A DNA stretch of 64,000 bases from Nematopogon swammerdamellus. Lineage: Eukaryota > Arthropoda > Insecta > Lepidoptera > Adelidae. The notes under the pieces are model-generated. The model searched no databases. It was not told the DNA's origin and saw nothing but the letters and a program-made list of their open reading frames with translations. Of this stretch, positions 53,301 through 61,084 are shown piece after piece. The stretch covers positions 193,501 through 257,500 of the forward strand of contig OX336345.1 in assembly GCA_946902875.1 (NCBI GenBank). Reading direction: 5' to 3'. Within the stretch, counting starts at the first letter, position 1. Every line of letters begins with the position of its first letter. The translations under genes and the position numbers were made by a program.

Positions 53301-56300
53301 TAATGAAAAGCTGGTAGGTACTAGATTTTTTTTATGTACAGAAAATTGTCATAATGAACTACTTTTTAACCGACTTCAAAAAAGGAGGAGGTTCTATGTT
53401 CGGCTGTATGTTTTTTTTTATGTATGTTCAACGATAATTTCGACAATTGCGAACCGATTTCGATAATTCTTTTTTTATTAGAAAGAGGTACCCCTCAAGG
53501 GTGGTCAACCTCAATTTGGTAAAGTTCGAGGATTAGCATCCATTCGAAAATCATAATTAAATTTGCATATGTGTAAGACAAATGGGCGAATAATTCTATA
53601 CAGTAAGAGTGAAATAAAAAACCTGTTTTAAAAAACATTGAACCTTCTTCAAAAAACAATTAGAACTAAAAAGTATTAAATAAAATATTTATTCGGACCC
53701 TTGAGTTGAAGGCGGTACAAAAGCACATTGAACATTTATAAATAGACCCATTTTGTACTTTGTACCGCCGTCAACTCAAGGGTCCGAATAAAAATTTTAT
53801 TTAATACTTTTTAGTTCTAGTTGTTTTTTGAAGTCGGTTCAATGTTTTTAACCGACTTCGAAAAAAGGAGGAGGTTCTCAATTCATCGAAATCTTTTTTT
53901 TTATGTTTTTTTTTTATTGAAACTGACACGGTTGGCTACATCACCTACAACATCCGTGATGTCAGCTCATAACACCGGGTGAACTTGGTGCCACGTCAGT
54001 GCTTCCCTTCGGTCGTGCCGGCTACACTGAACTGGACGGAAAACACAAACTATTTACATAGCCGTTTCGACCGACCTTTCATTCAGTGCGGTGGTACCAA
54101 CCCGGGCGGGATAAACCCTACCACCTAGTAATATAAGAAGGGAGTCATATCCCTTAGTCGCCTTTTACGACATGCACAGGGAGAGATGCAGTGGGGCTAT
54201 TCTTTTAAAGTACCGGCCCCACACGGTACAATGTTCCCCGATTAATCAAAGACCTACATCAATAAACTTACATCAATACACTTTTGAAATTTGTTTGAAA
54301 ACCATAATTGTTCTTTGCCTTTCCAAAAAAGGACATCCTGTTCAAGGAATTTGTTATATTTTGTGAGAGACAATTGATTTCTTATTTGTTCAAACGTATA
54401 TTACGTTGTTCAACCCGCCAAAACCGCACTCCGCGCTATGACAATTTGTTCAACTGACATTTTGTTTTCTCCGTAACTTAGATACGACATAAAAAATATG
54501 TTTTTTTATTTATTTATGGCATAGGTAATCCACCCTAGTTTATTCACAAAAAGAATTGCAACCCTAAATATTTTCGTACATCCTTAAAAACACTTTAAAC
54601 TGTCTACTGTAAAATTTGCTGTATGGCTGTTTGAACAAATAAGAAATAGGGCAGCGAACAGTCGACCGACCGCACCACTGAGCTAGCGAGGCTGATAGAC
54701 AGTTTTAATTGTTCACAATCTCAGATATTTTAATCTATAACATTTTACTCTGATTATCATAGCAGCAGTATTTATTTGCTCCACTGGTTTGGTTAAACGT
54801 TTTGAAACTGTACGTAGGTACCTACATGTTTAAAATCTAGTCATTTTCAAAATCACAATTCACTAAACAAACTTATTAGCTTGAGCTAATTTGACCAAAT
54901 AAATGAGCGCTCTGAACCGAACATTCCGCCAGTCACGTCTCGACCTTCCGTGCTACTCCGTCCTCTGTGCGTCACATCTCCATTTAAACACCTTATTGCA
55001 CGATGCTGCTCGTAACAATGTCAATTTATCCAGATGGAAATTGCAAATCCAATTGCACGCATAGTCAGTTTTTTTTATGTGCAGTCGACAGAGCCAAAAT
55101 CACCTCTCCTCGCGAAACCACGGTCAGTTAGGTGCCATGCCAGCAGATTTGCGGACTGTTGCTAGGCTGCCTAGCTCGTTAATACGACGCTTGAAGACAC
55201 CCAGGTTAAAGGATTCAGGAAATACACTCGTCGGAAGACAGTTCCACAATCTAGCGGTCAAAGAAACGATTTACAGAACCGATGGGTTCTCAAAAGCCCA
55301 ATGTCAACAACAAAAGGGTGCTGAGTCTCTCTGCGACGAGTCATGCGGAGATAGGTTTGTGTCGGGACAGGATTGGTTGAGCGGACATAGCAGCAATGCT
55401 AGTGCTGTCGAATCCCCTTGAACTTGAACGCAAACGCTCGTTCACCGTGACACTGTCAGCAGCGATGTTTGCGATCGCATAAAATGACAGGCCTCCACAC
55501 TAAATTATATCATTTACGAGTAGGTTGACATTTTTTTCTACAATTAAATTAATTCATCGTTAATTCGATAGTTTGTGCGCTGTTAGGAAAACCTAAAATC
55601 ATCCTGAGTTCCAAAATGCAATTGACAGTCATGCTAGCAAAGTCGCTTTTGAAAAGATTGACAGTACGGTATAAGTACCTAGGTACCTACTCGTATATTT
55701 GCACCAAGGAGTGTGGCCCGATAATTGTTCTGTGATCTGCACTGTTGAATCTGCCATATTATCTCTACATAATGCCGTTTGTATGCACTATATCTTATGT
55801 ATGTAGGTATGTATGTAGAAAGTTCTTGCACGCTTTGTGGGTGTAATCAAACCGGATTGTAAAAATAAATTTGGACAAATTCAAGCATAGTGTACTATAG
55901 GAATTATGTATAAAGAATAAAGAGTAGGTATGTTTTCGCTTAGATCTCGGAAACGGCTCCACCGATTTAGATCAGGTTTAGAATCTGACATATATTCCGG
56001 ATGGGTGTAGGCTACATAACATTACCTATGTACATATATTAATACCAATTTTCACCATTTTCAAAGTGTGGCAGTCAAAGGGAGTAGTACCATTTTCACC
56101 ATTTTCAAAGTGTCAATTAATCTGAACAAGGTACTTAATGATTTTTGTTGGAAATTTGCACGATAGAAAAATTGCGAATCGGTCTATTTGTTCACATTTT
56201 TCGTTATTTCAACTAAATTATATCTGAATTGGTGCATTGCAAAGCCAAGAAAACATATCACCTACCTACCTTCTTTCGTATCCTGCTTATAAATAATTTC

Positions 56301-57567
56301 CATGATTATTATTACAATTTTACACATTTTTTCATTCAAAATTCCGAAAAAAGAGCAAAATTTAGACTTATGATGAAATTATCGAGTAGGTACGTCTATA
56401 CGTGTATCTCTTTCTTTCTCTCGCCGATTCCCTATGGCTCTATCGCGCCATTTTTCTAGCGCCATGTACCATGTCATCCAACATCAGCAGCCTTAACTTG
56501 AACGCACTGTTACGTATTAGATAATATGTGTATCGTGATGATGATGGATTGGTAATTTTGGACTAATGTGGAATGTGTCAATGGATTTAGTCCAGCCAGG
56601 TGCTTTCTCAGTGAAACAATAGTTCTTGTTCGTTTTATTCAACACAGCTATTGTCTGCAAAAACACGTCATCCATTGTGCGGCCGATCTTACATTCAACA
56701 TTCTCCTTTGACAATTATTGAAATGAAGAGATTACTTCTTATCGTATGAACATGCAATGCCTAGTACGGCTCACTGCAAACTGTTTAAGAGACATTTCAG
56801 GAGAATTTACGGTAAGTTACAAAATGGGCAAACATAAGGTTATAATATTTCATTCTTTTCGAAATGAATTCAATTAAACATGAATTTCATCGCCTTCTTA
56901 AAATACACATATAAAATATATTAAATTTCGACAGCAGGTACCTAAGTATTGTCGTTAGCCCTATATCTCTCTTCTGTGGTATTGTACCACTCACGAGTAT
57001 GTGAAAACTGTGAGCATTGTTTTAAACTTAAAATTTACTGAAAAAAGTAGTAATTGTTTATTTTGTATTTGTATTTCTTGAAGTTTTTCTGATCAAATTT
57101 CTGTGGCTGAACGTTCCGAGGTTCAAATTGAATATTAACAAAATCTAGAAAGGCAACATGATACTTTCTGTCTGAACTGAATGTGTGAACGCGGTCGTCG
57201 TGCTGGAGACTTGCGAATGATGTGTCGTAGTAATAGTTGAAGTGAAGTAACGAATATGCAGTTACCTACAATGCAAAATAAAACACTCACCTCAGCAACA
57301 ATGGTGTTGTTGTCAGCGTACACCCACCGCTCGCACGCCACTAGTTGACTCCTATCGAACATGTCCGAAGTGCATGAGGCGTTCCAGCCACCGCCGCCGG
57401 GCTCCGGACCTCTCTCCTGTAGGTCTGACAACAATGTCGAAGAGTTTATTGTGCTGCCAACGACCGGATGAAACCTTCGGCAGCGGTCTGTGTCGTTTGG
57501 TAAAGCGTCTACCAACCACGTTCCGTTGAAATTCGTGTGCTCTGTCTCGCATTCGGGAACTTGACAC
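44166..57567 (-). CDS. Gene C: SLC22-like membrane transporter, coding exons 2-7 (whole span)
   Basis: On the minus strand, exons 57567-57291, 51282-51182, 50347-50199, 48055-47423, 45134-44953 and 44342-44166 join in frame with GT-AG introns to about 505 residues. The product has the SLC22 layout: RCQVPECE opening the extracellular loop, several Asn-X-Ser/Thr sites, CQDWKR, GIISDRYGRK between TM2 and TM3, a central cytosolic loop rich in Lys/Glu, NRFGRK between TM8 and TM9, and MPDTANSKLP after TM12. The usual ESPRWL box reads DEGVRWL. Exon 1 was not found and may lie above 64000. Introns hold many SINEs, LINE tails and a nested transposon. Exons 6 and 7 have partial tandem duplicates. Substrate unknown. 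Confidence 0.88.
44343..44512 (-). pseudogene. Decayed tandem duplicate of gene C exon 7
   Basis: 44381-44490 repeats the first ~105 nt of exon 7 (GCACTCCCTGCCCAACCTGA, GACACGGCTAACAGCAAACT) at an offset of 148 bp, including intron sequence TTAGTGTGTTNGTCTCTTC. The acceptor here reads CTTCGG instead of CTTCAG, so it should not be spliced. The copy joins back to intron at CAGACGTAAAA. Confidence 0.85.
44513..44811. other. Intron sequence with small GCCAGGACCCGGG repeat
   Basis: TGCATGACAG(T/G)TGCCAGGACCCGGG occurs twice (44600 and 44634). No exon seen. Confidence 0.45.
44812..44952 (-). CDS. In-frame tandem duplicate of gene C exon 6 with its own donor
   Basis: This 141-nt segment continues the exon 6 frame through the first donor (GTACGTACAGTGCCT read as VRTVP) into a second copy of CFYTLIVYTLEVFPTCARNS to GSVLAPQTPLL. 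It ends CTG before a second donor, GTACGTGAA. Choosing the distal donor would add 47 residues in frame, repeating TM11 and its flanks. Differences from the first copy are few. Whether transcripts use it is unknown. Confidence 0.55.
44953..45134 (-). CDS. Gene C coding exon 6
   Basis: The acceptor AATGTGCAG precedes AGCTGCACTGG. The exon encodes LHWVSMTLFLLGKMAVSFGF, YTLEVFPTCARNSLTN and GRLGSVLAPQTPLL. At 182 nt it equals gene B exon 6, phase 0 at the CTG end. Confidence 0.9.
45185..45350 (-). mobile_element. LINE 3' tail in intron 5
   Basis: ACACTCAAATAGAATATGGG, AAAAGGTAACACTTAATGCC and CTAGGCATTTTCTAACAG match, in reverse, the 3' end of the LINE at 63700-63800. The TTGTA repeat at 45225-45250 is its tail. 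Confidence 0.75.
45351..46208. other. Intron 5 of gene C, non-coding
   Basis: Contains a CA-rich microsatellite at 45707-45775. No exon or recognised element otherwise. Confidence 0.45.
46209..46628 (-). mobile_element. SINE with tRNA-Leu/Ser-like head
   Basis: On the minus strand the head reads GGCGGGTGGCCGAGTGG (A box TGGCCGAGTGG) and, after about 35 nt, CAGGTTCGAATCCAG (B box). Next come TAGGTGGTAGGCTCAAA, GGGTTGGTACCACCGTACTG, TCCAGTATAGCCAGC, TCTCCGGTATGGCACC and an A-run. The body is alignable to that of the 5S-headed SINE (GGTGGTAGG..., GGTTGGTACCACCG.ACTG, CAGT.TAGCC.GC). Confidence 0.85.
46752..46840 (-). mobile_element. tRNA-like Pol III head (second SINE type)
   Basis: The minus strand reads GGCAGCCGTGAACGTCTAGC (A-box-like GTCTAGCGGTTAGG) and CCCAGGTTCGAATCCTGCC (B box). 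Acceptor-stem pairing is only partial (GGCAG/CTGCC) and the anticodon arm is irregular, so this is a SINE head or tRNA pseudogene. It continues to the common TTTTTTACCCGACTACGGC motif. Confidence 0.65.
46841..47422. other. Intron 5 of gene C, non-coding
   Basis: A small repeat, (A/C)TAAACC(C/G)...CTCCCTT(A/C)GTGCG, occurs at 47115 and 47160. No exon. Confidence 0.4.
47423..48055 (-). CDS. Gene C coding exon 5 (central domain)
   Basis: The acceptor TTAACTTCAG precedes CTCTGGAATG. The exon encodes LECVSQDRRVVFACIL, SVPYWRHTLRVIYAP, VDEGVRWLLAKGRKEEA, a charged loop (AKALESKEEDKSQL), GNKYVNFSLVMLV and LNRFGRKIPMA. It ends AAA G before GTCAGT. Confidence 0.92.
48056..48448. other. Intron 4 of gene C, non-coding
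   Basis: No exon; a short GCCTGCCTGCC repeat near 48198. Confidence 0.35.
48449..48698 (+). mobile_element. 5S-type SINE, truncated and diverged
   Basis: Starts GGCTGACCGTGGTCGGACC, then GGTGGTAGGGTTTAACTCGC, CCGTCCAGTTCAGTGTAGCC, CCAACGGTGTCAGTTTCC. It is antisense to gene C. Confidence 0.75.
48699..49514. other. Intron 4 with dispersed repeats
   Basis: CTTTTTGCGTCGGGGGTTAA near 48850 and TACGGAACCCTAAAAATAA near 49094 are common lepidopteran repeat pieces. No exon. Confidence 0.45.
49515..49872. mobile_element. GGGTTCCGTA-type dispersed element, copy 1
   Basis: It begins TTTTTAGGGTTCCGTATCCG, contains (TGTC/CGTC)n microsatellite, GGGCTGTATCTCTTGAACCG and TGAAATTTTCACAGAAT, and ends GAGTTCGACTCAC...GGCTGGTTTTT. 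The same order occurs at 62585-62985. Read on the minus strand, the GAGTCGAAC piece near the end resembles a tRNA B box. Confidence 0.75.
49873..50198. other. Intron with LINE tail (49945-50030)
   Basis: TTATTGCACCTAAAAACCTA and CTTAATGCCTATGGCATTTT resemble, in reverse, the LINE 3' end family at 45185 and 63700. No exon. Confidence 0.5.
50199..50347 (-). CDS. Gene C coding exon 4
   Basis: The acceptor TTTGTTTACAG precedes ATACGGACG. The exon encodes RYGRKAIIVGTPLVVGVVGL and SYWMLVVLEFIETAFGYGNA to LVL (TM3-TM4). It ends TTA T before GTAAGT. It is two codons shorter than gene B exon 4. Confidence 0.9.
50348..51181. other. Intron 3 of gene C, non-coding
   Basis: No exon recognised. GGGATTCGAACCTTCGTCCG near 50491 is B-box-like, but no A box is evident. 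Confidence 0.4.
51182..51282 (-). CDS. Gene C coding exon 3
   Basis: The acceptor TTGACTGCAG precedes TTCGACCTC. The exon encodes FDLGCQDWKRTTLGTVHNIG to GIISD plus AG, ending before GTACCT. It is 101 nt. Confidence 0.92.
51369..51762 (-). mobile_element. 5S-headed SINE, near full length
   Basis: On the minus strand: TTGATAGCTCAGTGGTGCAG, GTTAAGCAACGCTGGGTTCG, GTCAGTACTTGGATGGGTGA, GGTTCGGATTCCTCGTAAAA, body, and an A-run tail (T-run 51369-51381). Unlike the 16.5-kb copy it has no hairpin insertions, so it serves as a reference. Confidence 0.9.
51763..52127. other. Intron 2 of gene C, non-coding
   Basis: No exon or clear element. Confidence 0.35.
52128..52420 (-). mobile_element. 5S-headed SINE, part 1 of a split copy
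   Basis: Common body and 5S-like head (GGATGGGTGACCGC in reverse) up to TTAACAACA, where a DNA transposon interrupts it. The remaining head (CACCACTGAGCTAGCGAGG) continues at 54661-54700. Confidence 0.85.
53365..53560. repeat. ACCGACTTC...AAAAAGGAGGAGG family copy
   Basis: AACCGACTTCAAAAAAGGAG followed by GTTCTATGTTCGGCTGTATG; a widespread lepidopteran repeat piece, again in part at 53852. Confidence 0.65.
53605..53860. mobile_element. Palindromic GTTGAAGGCGGT element 4
   Basis: Arms TCGGACCCTTGAGTTGAAGG and GTCAACTCAAGGGTCCGAAT, extending to AACTAAAAAGTATTAAATAA and its complement. Nested in the 52421-54656 transposon. Confidence 0.8.
53907..54232 (-). mobile_element. SINE-like element with GGGGCCGGTAC head, nested
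   Basis: T-run, common body, and the GGGGCCGGTACTTT-type head at its 5' end (reading minus, up to 54232). Inserted inside the transposon. Confidence 0.82.
54661..54700 (-). mobile_element. SINE head, part 2 of the split copy
   Basis: CCGCACCACTGAGCTAGCGAG in reverse equals the tRNA-A-box-like start (TAGCTCAGTGGTGC) of the 5S-headed SINE. Confidence 0.78.
54701..55064. other. Intron 2 of gene C, non-coding
   Basis: No exon recognised. Confidence 0.35.
55065..55440 (-). pseudogene. LINE ORF C-terminal fragment
   Basis: The reverse complement aligns to 60690-61040 (GAACCGATGGGTTCTC, GACGACTTGAAGACACC-like, GCAGATTTGCGGACTGTTGC). The open version there reads LLRTHRFSKSFLSRTARVWN. This copy carries frameshifts and stops. 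Confidence 0.7.
55441..57290. other. Intron 2 of gene C, non-coding
   Basis: Near 56050-56115 a 30-bp piece, TTTTCACCATTTTCAAAGTG, is repeated. The open frame at 56229-56459 has no domain. No exon seen. Confidence 0.4.
57291..57567 (-). CDS. Gene C coding exon 2 (extracellular loop)
   Basis: The acceptor AAATTGCAG precedes GTGTCAAGTT, completing a split Arg. The exon encodes RCQVPECETEHTNFNGTWLV, ...STINSSTLLSDLQERG, WNASCTSDMF and ERWVYADNNTIVAE. It ends before GTGAGT. Extra length against gene B (277 versus 220 nt) lies in the loop. Confidence 0.9.
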
Positions 57568-58325
57568 CTGCAATTTGAAAATGGAACTTTGTAAAGCTCG
57601 TCATACATCATACATCCTACTAGTATAAATAGGTATACAGCTCTACCACAGCTCTACGCTCTAAGCTTCAGCCTATGGAAGATAAATTATTATTATACAC
57701 TATGTCAATGAATATGCATCGACTCGTCGAGTAGACGACAAAGTGGAAAATATGAGCATCGCTACGTATATCTCAGGCATACTGCAGACTCCGTGTCTAG
57801 TGGGAGTGGGTAGGTGAGGTGAGTGAGACACCCGTGACGTGTTACCACGTGCGAGCCGTCTCATTAGGATTGTGTACTGTAGTGAATGTTGGTGTGGCGC
57901 GGATCCTTTTTAAATTATAATTATAATATAAGTCATTTGATTTCGCGAGGTTTTTATGAATGAATATTTTAATCAGTTTTGTTTTCCTCACATATTCGGG
58001 AAACATGTGATATATATGTGAGCCAGTCACTACTCAGTGCAATAACCCCTGACCTCTATCTTGCTCTCCATCTGAAAGTGACTTGCTGTATCAACACAGA
58101 GAAAGAATCTAAAAATACCTAAATACTCGTAAAACTCGTCAAATGAGGTCAGATGACTCACAGGAGAGTGCAATAACATAAGGTTGGTGCTCAATGTTAG
58201 TCAACATATAAATCTATACAAATATTTCTTATGGAGATAGGTATTTATTATTGTTTGATGTTGATGTAAAGAGAGCTATGCAAACAAACAAGAAATGTTA
58301 ATCCAGATATCTAATTACTTAGCTC
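57568..58325. other. Intron 1 side of gene C, no exon 1 found
   Basis: I looked for a minus-strand exon ending in a (F/L)(T/A)AADVPY-like sequence and found none here or up to 64000. Confidence 0.4.
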
Positions 58326-58655
58326 TTGCCTTCTGCCGTGGAAGTATGGAAAAGCCTTGATCTGGGGCGCGACGTGCGTGGACACCCTCGCCCCCCACTC
58401 CCCACCCATGTGGGTGGCTCGTGCAAGAAGGCTGGCTTCGCTGCAGCGAAGGCCCAAACAAATAAACACCAGAAGTACATGAATTGTACTACTAATGATG
58501 AGTTTGTGGCCTTCGCGGTAGAGACGCTTGGAGCATGGAGCTCGGATGGCGTCAGTTTTTCAAAGAAAATAGGAAAACAGCTTATTGAAGCATCCGGGGA
58601 CCGACGGGCCGGGACGTACTTCAAGCAGCGTCTGTCATGGGGACCGTGCCATTGA
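58326..58655 (+). pseudogene. LINE polyprotein C-terminal fragment
   Basis: The frame reads CKKAGFAAAKAQTNKHQKY, then FVAFAVETLGAWSSDG and ASGDRRAGTYFKQRLSWG before a stop. The pattern (Y...FV.FAVETLG.W...ASGD.RAG..F.QRLS) is the ending of many LINE reverse-transcriptase polyproteins. It is truncated upstream. Confidence 0.65.
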
Positions 58656-59278
58656 TCCCCACGATGGATGAATATTTTTATTTATAGGTAGGTTTACTTT
58701 ACTTTATACATTGTTGCGTATAGAATAGGTTTTCAATTTTCTTCAATATTATTATAGGCAGTAGTTATTTATGTAATCTTTTGTTGATGCCAATAAATAT
58801 TCCTCATATTTTTAATTACTTAGACGTCTACGTACTTAGCGGTTTTGCGTAGGATAAAGTTATTTATTTTGATCTTATAGGAATGTGTAATCTCTCCGGA
58901 AGTTCCGTATTGTGTTTCGTGAGGAAACTGCCCCGTTGGCCGTCAGGTGTAGAGTGCAGGTGATGGAGGAATAGTTTTAACTATTATTCATACATTTAAC
59001 TAAAGATGCATTACGTTGAAGCGAGTAAAGTTTTTGCATAAAGAAAGTAAACGCAACGCGAAATTGTTATTACAAAACTATAAATAACATGAGAATATTT
59101 TATTATGTTAATCAAATCAGGTAACGCCCGACTGAGAATCTACTACAGCGCACTACCTAGGTACCTAGGTACGTTGCAACGATACGAGTTTTTATTGGAA
59201 GAATTACAAATATTGCACGTTAAAATAAAATCTCAAATTGAAAGAGTATTAGCACTCCTGTGCTACCTGTGTATATAC
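58656..59278. other. Non-coding, no gene seen
   Basis: Probably includes the 3' UTR of the LINE fragment at 58326 (AATAAATATTCC near 58792). Confidence 0.4.
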
Positions 59279-60232
59279 AGGGTGTACAGCGGCAGATTTC
59301 AAACTTTAAAAATTTATATAAAAAAAACTACAGTGTTTATTTAAAATATTTTTACAGAAAATGCAAGATAATAAATGCGGATTTAATTTTTTAAAACAAC
59401 GTTTTCTAAGTGTCGACCATGGAGCCGCACGCACTCTTCGAGTCTAGCTCGCATGTTTTTGAATATGCGTTTGCAGAGCGCCTGTGAAATGTTGCCGATT
59501 TCAGATCGGATATTTTCTTTTAATTCTGTCACAGTACCTGGATATGATTTGTATACGACAGATTTTAGATATCCCCATAAAAAAAAGTCACAAGGGCTCA
59601 AATCCGGTGACCGAGGTGGCCACGGTATGCTGCCGTTGCGAGAGATGTTTTTTTCAGGAAAAAACTGTCGAACTGCATTTATAGACACATTGGCCGTATG
59701 TGCGGTAGCCCCATCCTGCTGGAATCAAGTGTTTCGGTTAAAATATAGACTATTCTGCAGTTCCGGCATAAAAAAATTATTAATCATCTCTGAATATCTC
59801 TCTGAATTCACGGTCACATTTTGGCCGCGCTGGTTTTCGAAGAAATACGGCCCTACTAAGGTGGATGCCGACATTGCACACCACACGGTACCCTTCCTTA
59901 GGCTTGTGTAAAGGCTCTTGATGCTTTTTTTTTGGGTTGCGCACATCCCAGTATTGAAAATTTTGTTTGTTCACATAACCTCCAATGTGAAAATGGGCAT
60001 CATCACTAAAGAAAATCTTCCGCATGCGTGCATCAGTCCGAAAGTTAGCGAAAACCCACTTAATAAGTAGGCCTCGACGGCAAAAGCGCGATGCTCTCCA
60101 GTCCACTGTTCCATAGCATCGAAAAAATCCGCAACTTTGCTGCGACGAATGGCGCCATTTTTATTTTGACAGATTGTTCAGTTTTGACAGATTCAACAGT
60201 TCAAAGTTTGAAATCTGCCACTGGACACCCGT
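59279..60232 (-). mobile_element. Defective mariner-type transposon with D..41..D transposase remnant
   Basis: Inverted repeats (GGGTGTACAGCGGCAGATTT and the complement of AAATCTGCCACTGGACACCC) flanked by TA (59277, 60233) bound 954 bp. Minus-strand pieces in three frames give IFFSDDAHFHIGGYVNKQN, VTVNSERYSEMINNFFMPEL, QQDGATAHTAN and PRSPDLSPCDFFLWGYLK. These contain the three catalytic Asp residues of mariner-family transposases. The second and third Asp are separated by 41 residues, as in the DD41D (rosa-type) group. Frameshifts, a stop just before FQQD, and loss of the N-terminal DNA-binding part make it inactive. Confidence 0.87.
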
Positions 60233-60317
60233 TATTATGTGCGGTTGGAAAAACAATTTATAAATCCATACATACATACAAACAAGGAGGATCATACAAA
60301 CATTCAGGCTTAACACA

Positions 60318-60561
60318 TTTTTTTTTATGGAAACGGGCACGGTTGGCTACATCACCTACAACATCCGTGATGTCAGCCCACAACACCGGGTGAACTTGGT
60401 GCCACGTCAGTGCTTCCCTTCGGTCGTGCCGGCTACACTGAACTGGACGGAAAACACAAACGATTACATAGCCGTTTCGACCGACCTTTCATTCAGTGCG
60501 GTGGTACTATACCCGGGCGGGTTAAACCCTACCACCTAGTGATATAAGAAGGGAGTCATAT
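60318..60561 (-). mobile_element. SINE body copy, 5' truncated
   Basis: A T-run, GCACGGTTGGCTACATCACC, ATCCGTGATGTCAGCCCACA, GAACTGGACGGAAAACACAA, and AACCCTACCACCTAGTGATA. It ends before the head. Confidence 0.8.
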
Positions 60562-60671
60562 GCCCTCATTGTGGCTTCACCCATCGATGGCTTCACCGTA
60601 GTCGGGTAAAATTGCCACTTTTGTTGTAAAAAAAAAAATCCAATGAAGGTTCTTGCTAGTTCTGCTTCGCT

Positions 60672-61060
60672 GTGCGAACTGGCGGATTATTACAATGTCC
60701 GGACAAGCACGGACGCTGCCTCATCCCTTATTCCTGCCACCCGTCCTATCTCCGCATAACTCGTCGCAAAGAGACTCGGCACCCTTTTTTTGTTGACATT
60801 GGACTTTTGAGAACCCATCGGTTCTCTAAATCGTTTCTTTCTCGCACCGCTAGAGTGTGGAACTGTCTTCCGGCGAGTGTATTTCCTGAATCCTTTAACC
60901 TGGGTGTCTTGAAGCGTCGTTGTATTAACGGGCTAGACAGCCTAGCAACAGTCCGCAAATCTGCTGGCATGCACCTAACTGAGCGTGGCTTCGCGAGGAG
61001 AGGTCATTTTGGCTCTGTCAACTGCACCATTGGTCCCTCGGCACAGCCACCCACCAGACC
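60672..61060 (+). pseudogene. LINE ORF C-terminal fragment
   Basis: Open in one frame: HPFFVDIGLLRTHRFSKSFL, SRTARVWNCLPASVFPESFN, LGVLKRRCINGLDSL. This is the RT-polyprotein C-terminus pattern (R..RF..SFL.RT...WN.LP..VFP...NL...K). It is followed by a 3' UTR-like TGCACCATTGG. Upstream RT domains are absent. Confidence 0.72.
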
Positions 61061-61084
61061 ACCAGCCACAGTATGCTGGTTTAC

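Larger units (their letters stand above)
52421..54656. mobile_element. Non-autonomous DNA transposon inserted in a SINE
   Basis: The ends are perfect 28-bp inverted repeats beginning CGCTGCCCTATTTCTTATTT, flanked by AACA (52417-52420 and 54657-54660). The sequence TTGTTCAA or close variants recurs at least nine times near both ends (for example 52438, 52556, 52598, 52934, 54388, 54410, 54446), as subterminal transposase sites do. No transposase is seen. A 4-bp duplication would suit Sola- or Chapaev-like groups, but the family is not identified. A palindromic element and a SINE have inserted inside it. Confidence 0.88.
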
